In this document: positions 1-5,267 of the stretch, piece after piece
Layout: each line of letters begins with the position of its first letter
How positions within the stretch are numbered: the stretch's first letter is position 1
Source: Bacteroidales bacterium
GTDB taxonomy: Bacteria > Bacteroidota > Bacteroidia > Bacteroidales > VadinHA17
Assembly (NCBI GenBank): GCA_013314865.1
Contig: JABUEV010000143.1
Span: 1-6,553 of the forward strand
Direction of reading: 5' to 3'
DNA: 6,553 nucleotides
The notes under the pieces: model-generated
What the model was told of the DNA's origin: nothing
Databases searched by the model: none
The model's input: the letters and a program-made list of their open reading frames with translations, nothing else
Position numbers and translations under genes: made by a program

Positions 1-132
1 TAACGCCATGATGCGTTCCCTGGCTGTCCTTGTTCCCATGGCTTTCTGCTTTCCAATCGCTTCCTCTCCTCCTCCCAGCAGAATCCGGCTACGCTTCTCG
101 TGAAGTTCCTTTATCTTTTTTTCCAGTGGCAT
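1..132 (-). CDS. Acyl-CoA carboxylase carboxyltransferase (beta) subunit, N-terminal fragment
   Basis: The reverse strand from 132 down to the window edge reads as 44 uninterrupted codons beginning MPLEKKIKELHEKR and continuing through LLGGGEEAIGKQKAMG to TARERIMAL. This is the characteristic start of the biotin-dependent carboxyltransferase family: propionyl-CoA or methylcrotonyl-CoA carboxylase beta chains, and methylmalonyl-CoA decarboxylase alpha (MmdA). These cytoplasmic enzymes, usually about 510-520 residues, move a carboxyl group between biotin and an acyl-CoA. In Bacteroidota such subunits commonly serve the methylmalonyl-CoA/propionate route, but the substrate cannot be told from the N-terminus alone. 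The ATG at 130-132 is the natural start because the family motif begins a few residues later. The gene is read in the same direction as tgt and the LPS permease but lies 68 bp beyond the permease stop. The rest of the gene is outside the window. Confidence 0.85.
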   Translation of the reverse strand, partial: MPLEKKIKELHEKRSRILLGGGEEAIGKQKAMGTRTARERIMAL

Positions 133-200
133 AATTACTGTGATTTATTTACCTGATAAAACAAAGGGTGCAATTTTAAGAAATTGTTTGATTTTTCAAA

Positions 201-1337
201 CTATTTTGGGGCAATTATATACAGAACAAATCCGATAGCAAGATAAATTAAGTTAGGTATCCACATGGCGATCATCGGTCCCAGGTCTCCCTTAAGCGAG
301 AACTGAGATGCAAATTGCTGAAAGAGTATATACGAAAAACTAAGGGCAAGTCCTATCCCGATATTCATTCCTATTCCTCCGCGCGCTTTTTTTGATGAAA
401 GGGAAACACCAATCAATGTAAGGATAAAGACTGCAAAGGGATTTGCAAAACGCCGGTGTTTCTCTATCAGAAACAGTTTCAGCTCATCAGATCCCTGAAG
501 TTTCAACAGGTCAATATATTCATTCAGCTCATTGTATTTCATTGTTCCGACAAAACCCGGATCGCGTGAAAAATCTTCAGGCCGGAGTATCAGTGCAGTA
601 TCTATCTGACTGCCTGAAGTTATTGTTTCTCCCATTTCATTAATATCCCTGCGGTAATAATTTATTGCCTTCCATTTCTGTGTTGCGGTGTCCCATCTCA
701 CTACAGCCGCCATAAGTTTTGACACAAGTCTGCCCTGGTCGTCAAATCTTTCTATAGTAAAATTTCTTCCTGATTCACTTATTGGATTGAAAGATTCCAT
801 GTACACATTCATATTCTTTGATACCTGTCTGTGAATATTCATAACAGGGACCCGTCTGCTCGAAGACCTGTAGTATTTATCTTCAAAGCTCATCCGCTTC
901 AGGTTTGCCTGCGGAATGACAAAATTTGTAAGCAGGAAGGTAAATACTGCTATGACAAGTGCTGATATGAAATAGGGCAGCATCATTCTCCTGTAGCTCA
1001 TGCCTGTGTTAAGAATGGCAATTATCTCGGTGTTAGTGGCCATTTTGGAAGTGAAAAAAATAACCGAGATAAACACAAACAGCGGAGCAAACAGCACTGC
1101 AAAATAGGGAATAAAATTCATATAATAATCGAACACCACTGCCCTGAAGGGAGCCTCTTTCTCCATGAAGTTGTCAATCTTCTCGGCAAAGTCAAAGACA
1201 ACTGCAATCAGCAGGATTAATACAAGGCTGAAAAAGAAGGTTCCAAGGAACTTTCTGATTATATAGACATCGATAATTTTGATTTTCGATGCCTTTATAA
1301 ACGCTCTGAAAGGCTTTTCACCATTTTTTGTTTCCAT
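201..1337 (-). CDS. LptF/LptG-family LPS export permease
   Basis: This 378-residue inner-membrane protein has the layout of the LptF/LptG (YjgP/YjgQ) family, the membrane subunits of the LptB2FG transporter that extracts lipopolysaccharide from the inner membrane and passes it to LptC/LptA. Hydrophobic segments at about 31-50, 72-96 and 121-141 precede a polar region of roughly 150 residues (about 145-295, the periplasmic beta-jellyroll domain). Three more segments follow at about 300-315, 323-345 and 354-375. A conserved cytoplasmic coupling stretch (NTEIIAILNTGMSYRRMM, 102-119) and a second RRFANPFAVFILTLIG motif (295-310) fit the family. The sequence does not decide between LptF and LptG. 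The ATG start overlaps the tgt end by 43 nt; no later in-frame ATG or GTG precedes the first membrane segment, and a purine-rich GAAGAAGGGAA lies upstream. It is probably cotranscribed and translationally coupled with tgt. Confidence 0.9.
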   Translation of the reverse strand: METKNGEKPFRAFIKASKIKIIDVYIIRKFLGTFFFSLVLILLIAVVFDFAEKIDNFMEKEAPFRAVVFDYYMNFIPYFAVLFAPLFVFISVIFFTSKMATNTEIIAILNTGMSYRRMMLPYFISALVIAVFTFLLTNFVIPQANLKRMSFEDKYYRSSSRRVPVMNIHRQVSKNMNVYMESFNPISESGRNFTIERFDDQGRLVSKLMAAVVRWDTATQKWKAINYYRRDINEMGETITSGSQIDTALILRPEDFSRDPGFVGTMKYNELNEYIDLLKLQGSDELKLFLIEKHRRFANPFAVFILTLIGVSLSSKKARGGIGMNIGIGLALSFSYILFQQFASQFSLKGDLGPMIAMWIPNLIYLAIGFVLYIIAPK

Positions 1338-2431
1338 TGTCTGAAATTCCCTTCTTCAATTTTTCTTCTTGCCTCTTCAACCAGTCCGGTATAGAATGAA
1401 AGATTATGAATACTGGCTATCTGTGCTCCCAGTATTTCTCCTGAAATTACAAGGTGACGTAGATATGCCTTTGAATACCTGCGGCTGACAGGTGATTTGC
1501 CTTCAGGATCCACCGGGTCGTGGTCATTAGTCCATTTCTTGTTCCTGATATTTATGATTCCCTTTCCTGTAAACAGCATCCCGTTTCTTCCGTTTCTTGT
1601 CGGCATCACACAGTCGAACATATCAATGCCCCTTTCAATTGCTTCAAGAATATTGACCGGAGTGCCTACACCCATAAGGTAACGTGGTTTATCTTCCGGA
1701 AGTATTTCATTTACTGTTTCTATAATCCTGTACATTTCCTCTGCCGGCTCACCCACCGACAGCCCCCCGATTGCATTTCCTGCCATTCCAGCTGAAGCAG
1801 CCTTTTCAGCCGAAATCTTCCTCAGGTCATCGAAGGTACTCCCCTGTACTATAGGAAACAGAAGCTGTTCATAATCCCAAACCGGAGGTGTATTTCTGAA
1901 ATGCTCAACAGCCCTGTCGAGCCAGGCATGAGTAAGATTTAATGATTTTCTGGCATATCTGTAGTCGCAAGGATAGGGAGTGCACTCATCAAGAGCCATG
2001 ATAATGTCGGCACCGAATATCCGCTGAATATCTATTACATTTTCTGGTGTAAAGAAGTGTTTTGAGCCGTCAATATGTGATCTGAAAGCTGCTCCTTCCG
2101 GCGTCAGCTTTATATTTGCGGCAAGTGAAAAGATCTGATATCCTCCGCTGTCAGTCAGTACAGGGCGTTCCCAGCTCATAAACCTGTGTAATCCTCCTGC
2201 CTTCCTTATGACATCTGAACCGGGCCTCAGGTAAAGATGATATGTATTCCCCAGAATTATTCTGGCATTAATGTCTTCAGCAAGGTCGCGGTGTAAAATA
2301 CCTTTAACCGTCCCTGCAGTTCCTACAGGCATGAATACCGGAGTCGGAACATCTCCATGAGCTGTCCTTAACAGGCCGGCCCTTGCCTTGCTTTCTTTGT
2401 CCTTTGCCTGTATTGTGAAGATTGACTGCAT
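1295..2431 (-). CDS. tgt: Queuine/preQ1 tRNA-ribosyltransferase (TGT)
   Basis: Full-length (378 aa) bacterial tRNA-guanine transglycosylase, which exchanges guanine 34 for preQ1 in tRNA-Asp, -Asn, -His and -Tyr during queuosine synthesis. Visible family motifs are MPVGTAGTVKG (34-44), the general-base region LTDSGGYQIF (92-101, D94), LDECTPYP (147-154, D148), VQG (195-197), IGGLSVGEP (221-229), GVGTP (254-258) and the nucleophile region GIDMFDCVMPTRNGRNG (268-284). D273 matches Asp280 of the Zymomonas enzyme as I recall it. The C-terminal zinc site is unusual: counting gap-free from the nucleophile, the usual three cysteines fall on G311, S313 and S316, while the histidine ligand is kept (H342, in SIHNL). 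The protein otherwise looks intact. It is the first gene of a minus-strand pair with the LPS permease, with a Bacteroidota-type -7 box just upstream. The ATG start gives the normal N-terminus. Confidence 0.96.
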   Translation of the reverse strand: MQSIFTIQAKDKESKARAGLLRTAHGDVPTPVFMPVGTAGTVKGILHRDLAEDINARIILGNTYHLYLRPGSDVIRKAGGLHRFMSWERPVLTDSGGYQIFSLAANIKLTPEGAAFRSHIDGSKHFFTPENVIDIQRIFGADIIMALDECTPYPCDYRYARKSLNLTHAWLDRAVEHFRNTPPVWDYEQLLFPIVQGSTFDDLRKISAEKAASAGMAGNAIGGLSVGEPAEEMYRIIETVNEILPEDKPRYLMGVGTPVNILEAIERGIDMFDCVMPTRNGRNGMLFTGKGIINIRNKKWTNDHDPVDPEGKSPVSRRYSKAYLRHLVISGEILGAQIASIHNLSFYTGLVEEARRKIEEGNFRQWKQKMVKSLSERL

Positions 2432-2452
2432 CTATCAAATAATTCCGGAGCA

Positions 2453-2460
2453 CAAAGGTA
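2453..2460 (-). promoter_or_regulatory. Bacteroidota -7 box for tgt-lpt operon
   Basis: The reverse strand reads TACCTTTG, an exact match to the Bacteroidota primary-sigma -7 consensus TAnnTTTG. About 18-20 nt further upstream only a T-rich run (GTTTTTT) stands where the -33 TTTG would be, so the upstream half is weak. Transcription would begin near 2447 and give a leader of about 15 nt with no Shine-Dalgarno sequence. Confidence 0.6.
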
Positions 2461-2568
2461 AGTTATATGAACTGCTTAAAAAACTTAATGCAATAATTTT
2501 TAACCCGGAATTCCCGTTTTGATATCTGATTGTTGAAAACTCTCTTTCTGAATAAGATTAATCTTTTT

Positions 2569-2576
2569 CATATTTG
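2569..2576 (+). promoter_or_regulatory. Candidate -7 box for glycosyltransferase operon
   Basis: CATATTTG differs from TAnnTTTG only at its first base and lies 19 nt before the ATG at 2596, a spacing similar to that of the tgt promoter. No convincing -33 TTTG is seen at the expected distance. This is the best plus-strand candidate in the intergenic region, but it is weak. Confidence 0.3.
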
Positions 2577-2595
2577 CTGATTATAAGAAAGTCAA

Positions 2596-3729
2596 ATGAC
2601 GACATACTGGGATAACTCAATCCTTCTGATCCTGTTTATTCTGTTCAGTCTTTCCGCTGTCATACAGCTTTTTTATTACCTGTATTTCTTCCTGTCACTC
2701 TGGTTTTACAAACATACGTCGGACGGTAACGACAAGCCTCCTGTGTCGGTAATAATCTGTGCAAGAAATGAAGAAAAGAACCTGAAGGAGCATCTTCCTG
2801 CTATTCTTGAGCAGGATTATCCGGATTATGAAGTGATTGTGGTCAATGACTGCAGTGAAGACGGGACATATAATGTTCTGGGTGAATACCTGCAACGCTA
2901 CCCGCGCCTTAGAGTGTCAAACTTAAGCAAGGATCCAAAATTTACCCATAACAAGAAGTTTGCCCAGTTCATCGGGGTGAAAGCTGCAAAGAATGAATTT
3001 CTTCTGTTCACTGACGCTGATTGCAAGCCGGTATCAGACAAATGGATTGAGAAAATGTCCTCAGCTTTTAAAAAAGACACTGAACTGGTTTTGGGATATG
3101 GCGGATATATGAGCAGAAAAGGGCTTCTTAACAAATATATCAGGTACGATACATTAATGATTGCCATGCAATATTTTGGCATGGCAATCCGTAAGATTCC
3201 TTATATGGGAGTTGGAAGGAACCTGGCTTACAGAAGGGATTTGTTTTTCAGGAACAGGGGATTTGGCAGTCATAGTCATCTGAATTCCGGAGACGATGAT
3301 CTGTTCGTTAATTCTGTTGCCACCTTCCGTAACACTGCTGTCGAGTTCAGACCGGAGGCACATACCAGATCGGTGCCTTCAGCAACATTTGCATCATGGT
3401 TCTCACAGAAAAGCAGGCACTTAACTACTGCAAGATATTATAAGCTGACCCATAAAATCCTGCTCATAACTGAGCCCGCATCACGTTTCCTATTTTATTC
3501 ATTGTTCATATTACTTGCATCAGCTCAATATCTTATACCTTTTTTAGTAGCAGTATTTTCTGCCAGATTTCTGGTTCAGGCAACCATAATTCATCTTTCA
3601 TGCAAAAAACTTGATGAAAAAGGACTGACTGTTTACTCACTGATTTTTGATATCTTTTCTCCGTTGATAAATAGCATTATATACATCAGCAACTATTTTA
3701 ACAGGTCCGGAAAGAACAGATGGAAGTAG
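2596..3729 (+). CDS. Membrane-anchored family 2 glycosyltransferase
   Basis: This 377-residue protein has a GT-A fold family 2 glycosyltransferase domain held in the membrane. An N-terminal hydrophobic segment (about 8-37) is followed by the nucleotide-sugar binding start VSVIICARNEEKNL (50-63), VVNDCSEDGT (82-91), the metal-binding TDAD (139-142), the acceptor/catalytic-base region SGDDDLF (231-237) and a QKSRHL motif (271-276) resembling the Q/RxxRW of processive enzymes. Two further membrane stretches lie at about 297-325 and 345-367. It probably transfers a sugar from a nucleotide donor to a lipid or envelope glycan at the inner membrane; donor and acceptor cannot be read from the sequence. 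No complete polysaccharide locus surrounds it, so a housekeeping envelope role is more likely than capsule synthesis. Its last 10 bases overlap the start of the sigma-factor gene, so the two are one operon. The ATG at 2596 includes the full first membrane helix. Confidence 0.9.
   Translation: MTTYWDNSILLILFILFSLSAVIQLFYYLYFFLSLWFYKHTSDGNDKPPVSVIICARNEEKNLKEHLPAILEQDYPDYEVIVVNDCSEDGTYNVLGEYLQRYPRLRVSNLSKDPKFTHNKKFAQFIGVKAAKNEFLLFTDADCKPVSDKWIEKMSSAFKKDTELVLGYGGYMSRKGLLNKYIRYDTLMIAMQYFGMAIRKIPYMGVGRNLAYRRDLFFRNRGFGSHSHLNSGDDDLFVNSVATFRNTAVEFRPEAHTRSVPSATFASWFSQKSRHLTTARYYKLTHKILLITEPASRFLFYSLFILLASAQYLIPFLVAVFSARFLVQATIIHLSCKKLDEKGLTVYSLIFDIFSPLINSIIYISNYFNRSGKNRWK
3159..3189 (+). repeat. Perfect 11-bp inverted repeat inside the glycosyltransferase gene
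   Basis: GATTGCCATGC (3159-3169) and its exact reverse complement GCATGGCAATC (3179-3189) are separated by a 9-nt AT-rich loop. The RNA would form a stable hairpin in mid-gene. There is no T-tract after it, so it is not an intrinsic terminator. The arms encode mirrored residues (IAMQYFGMAI, 189-198), so it may simply reflect the protein sequence. Confidence 0.6.
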
Positions 3730-4316
3730 GCAACGGGTTTTCAGATAATGCGAAGAATGACCTCCTGCTGGTAGAGCAGGCAAAAAGCGGCAATGAAAGA
3801 GCTTTTGCTTCTCTCATGAACCGCTACAGGGATTCGATTTATTTTATGCTTCTGAAAATGGTCAACAATGCCTCTGACGCTGAAGACCTTACAATAGAAG
3901 CCTTCGGGAAGGCTTTCAGAAACCTTGATTCTTTTACTCCCGATTTTGCGTTCAGCACCTGGCTTTTTAAGATAGCCACAAACAACTGCATCGATTTTAT
4001 CCGAAAAAAACAGTTATCGCCTGCACCATGGGACCAGTCGCAGGAAGATATTGATATTCTGACTGTAAACATACAATCAGATCTGCCTGATCCTGAAGAG
4101 GCGCTGATAAATGATCAGAAATCCGCAGTGCTGAGGGAAATAGTAAGCCAGCTAAAACCGCGATACAGGTCACTCATTGAATTAAGGTATTTCAGGGAAT
4201 TTTCCTATGAAGAAATAGCATCCGAACTTAAGCTTCCCATAGGAACCGTTAAAGCCCAGCTCTACAGGGCCAAGACACTTCTTTACAACATTTTTATCAA
4301 AACCGGAAACAGGTAG
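3720..4316 (+). CDS. ECF-like RNA polymerase sigma-70 factor
   Basis: This 198-residue protein has the two-domain form of extracytoplasmic-function sigma factors. Region 2 is about residues 27-97: ERAFASLMNRYRDSIYFMLL, then DAEDLTIEAFGKAFRNLDSF (53-72) for core binding and the -10 region, then STWLFKIATNNCIDFIRKK. An acidic linker (about 100-130) leads to region 4 (about 135-190), where LKPRYRSLIELRYFREFSYEEIA and GTVKAQLYRAKTLL form the helix-turn-helix for -35 recognition. No anti-sigma gene follows; the next gene is rsmG. The start ATG lies inside the last codons of the glycosyltransferase gene (shared ATGGAAGTAG), and its stop shares one base with the rsmG GTG. Expression is therefore tied to the operon, and control may be transcriptional or through a distant partner. 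Its target promoters are unknown. Confidence 0.92.
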   Translation: MEVGNGFSDNAKNDLLLVEQAKSGNERAFASLMNRYRDSIYFMLLKMVNNASDAEDLTIEAFGKAFRNLDSFTPDFAFSTWLFKIATNNCIDFIRKKQLSPAPWDQSQEDIDILTVNIQSDLPDPEEALINDQKSAVLREIVSQLKPRYRSLIELRYFREFSYEEIASELKLPIGTVKAQLYRAKTLLYNIFIKTGNR

Positions 4317-4939
4317 TGCCAGAACGGATCTTCAAATATTTCCCCGAGCTTGATGATATCCGGAAAGATAAGCTGAGATATCTGAAACCTATATATGATG
4401 ACTGGAACAAGAAAATAAACGTGATATCCCGTAAGGACATGGACAATTTTTATATTCACCATGTCCTGCATTCACTATCAATAGCAAAAATTATATCATT
4501 TCGTCCTTCAACAAGAATCCTTGATGTTGGTACCGGCGGAGGTTTCCCGGGAATACCCCTTGCAATTCTTTTTCCGGAGGCTGAATTCATACTGCTTGAT
4601 TCGGTGGCAAAAAAGATTAAAGTAGTGAAATCAGTAGCAGAAAATCTGGATCTTAAAAATGTCCACACTTTAATTAAACGGGCAGAAGATGAAAAAGGAA
4701 GTTATGATTTTGTGGTTTCCCGCGCCGTCACCGAATTCAAAAGCTTCGTAAAGATTACTTCAAAAAATATCGCAGTAGAAAGCAGAAACAGCCTCCGGAA
4801 TGGCATTATTTATCTTAAGGGAGGAGACATCAGTGGTGAACTCGCAGGATTTTCCGACAGAGTCAGAATATGGAATATTAAGGATTTTTTCATAGAGGAA
4901 TTCTTTGAGACAAAAAAAATAGTCTATTTGCCATTCTGA
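4316..4939 (+). CDS. rsmG: 16S rRNA (guanine527-N7)-methyltransferase RsmG
   Basis: This 207-residue SAM-dependent methyltransferase (formerly GidB) makes m7G at position 527 of 16S rRNA, in the decoding region of the small subunit; loss gives low-level streptomycin resistance in several bacteria. The sequence shows the family start FKYFPEL with KINVISRKDMDNFYIHHVLHS (33-53), the SAM-binding loop LDVGTGGGFPGIPLAILFP (69-87), the acidic LLDS (93-96) at the end of the next strand, SRAV (135-138) and YLKGGD (166-171). The ending EEFFETKKIVYLPF is typical of Bacteroidota RsmG. The start is a GTG that shares a base with the sigma-factor stop (TAGTG). The next in-frame ATG would delete about 41 conserved residues, so the GTG is strongly preferred. 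It is the last gene of the three-gene operon, and no strong terminator follows, so read-through into rpmH is possible. Confidence 0.96.
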   Translation: MPERIFKYFPELDDIRKDKLRYLKPIYDDWNKKINVISRKDMDNFYIHHVLHSLSIAKIISFRPSTRILDVGTGGGFPGIPLAILFPEAEFILLDSVAKKIKVVKSVAENLDLKNVHTLIKRAEDEKGSYDFVVSRAVTEFKSFVKITSKNIAVESRNSLRNGIIYLKGGDISGELAGFSDRVRIWNIKDFFIEEFFETKKIVYLPF

Positions 4940-4984
4940 ATTTTAAAAATATGTCGTGCAGGTTTTTATTTATTAAAAAAAATT

Positions 4985-4992
4985 TATCTTTG
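4985..4992 (+). promoter_or_regulatory. Bacteroidota -7 box for rpmH
   Basis: TATCTTTG is a perfect TAnnTTTG box followed by CGG. A T-run at 4963-4967 sits near the expected -33 position and a nine-A run (4974-4982) directly precedes the box. The start of transcription would be near 4998, giving a leader of about 35 nt before the rpmH ATG. Confidence 0.7.
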
Positions 4993-5033
4993 CGGTCTCA
5001 AATTAAGTCAGAACTTTATAAACAGAATAAGAA

Positions 5034-5189
5034 ATGAGACCCACTTATCAGCCATCGAGGAGGAAAAGAGTGAATAAACACGGATTCAGGGAAAGAATGT
5101 CCACCCCCGGCGGAAGAAGAGTACTTTCAGCACGGAGGGCAAAGGGAAGAAAGAAGCTGACTGTCTCTTCCGAGTTTAAGAAAAAATGA
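5034..5189 (+). CDS. rpmH: 50S ribosomal protein L34
   Basis: A 51-residue, very basic protein whose sequence is unmistakably bL34: [20 protein letters not shown], then [20 protein letters not shown], ending [11 protein letters not shown]. The core KHGFRERM...[14 protein letters not shown] is nearly invariant in bacteria; the short Ser/Lys tail is of the kind seen in Bacteroidota. L34 binds 23S rRNA in the large subunit. Many bacteria have rpmH followed at once by rnpA and close to dnaA, but here a terminator and then mqnE follow, so the gene is effectively monocistronic. The ATG is preceded by an A-rich leader without a clear Shine-Dalgarno sequence, as is usual in this phylum. It has its own promoter, but may also receive read-through from the upstream rsmG operon. 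Confidence 0.97.
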   Translation: MRPTYQPSRRKRVNKHGFRERMSTPGGRRVLSARRAKGRKKLTVSSEFKKK

Positions 5190-5212
5190 TCACTGACTCT
5201 TATAAATTCCAT

Positions 5213-5241
5213 AAGGTGCCTCTTACCAGGGCACCTTTTTT
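5213..5241 (+). terminator. Rho-independent terminator after rpmH
   Basis: AAGGTGCC (5213-5220) and GGCACCTT (5230-5237) form a perfect 8-bp stem with a 9-nt loop, and the T-run 5236-5241 follows directly. It lies 24 nt past the rpmH stop and should end the rpmH transcript and any read-through from rsmG. Confidence 0.9.
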
Positions 5242-5251
5242 ATTAATTTAC

Positions 5252-5257
5252 AGGTGA
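5252..5257 (+). promoter_or_regulatory. Shine-Dalgarno site of mqnE
   Basis: AGGTGA matches the anti-Shine-Dalgarno end of 16S rRNA over six bases and ends 10 nt before the ATG at 5268, which fixes that start. It is the clearest Shine-Dalgarno site in the window; most other genes here lack one. Confidence 0.6.
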
Positions 5258-5267
5258 AAAATAAATT

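Larger units (their letters stand above)
2432..2595. other. Divergent intergenic region, tgt / glycosyltransferase
   Basis: This AT-rich 164-bp stretch lies between two genes read away from each other, so it should hold both promoters. A perfect minus-strand -7 box sits near tgt and a weaker plus-strand candidate near the glycosyltransferase. I see no small ORF, tRNA, strong hairpin or long repeat in it. Confidence 0.7.

Noticed and set aside
162..169. Possible -7 box (ACCCTTTG on the minus strand) for the carboxyltransferase gene
   Set aside because: Two mismatches to TAnnTTTG and no -33 element; not strong enough to list as a promoter.
171..200. Two small adjacent hairpins (CAATTT-TAAG-AAATTG and TTTGA-TTTT-TCAAA) after the LPS permease stop
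   Set aside because: Stems are only 5-6 AT-rich pairs with no proper T-tract in the direction of transcription, so they are too weak to call a terminator.
443..643. Open frame on the strand opposite the LPS permease gene
   Set aside because: It lies wholly inside a well-supported gene, has no recognisable motif and no start signal; a chance antisense frame.
1497..1795. Open frames opposite tgt
   Set aside because: They mirror conserved tgt codons and show no protein-family features.
2695..3363. Several minus-strand open frames within the glycosyltransferase gene
   Set aside because: The forward frame carries all the glycosyltransferase motifs; these are antisense shadows.
4283..4668. Minus-strand open frames opposite rsmG
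   Set aside because: Fully explained by the rsmG coding sequence; no independent start signal or motif.
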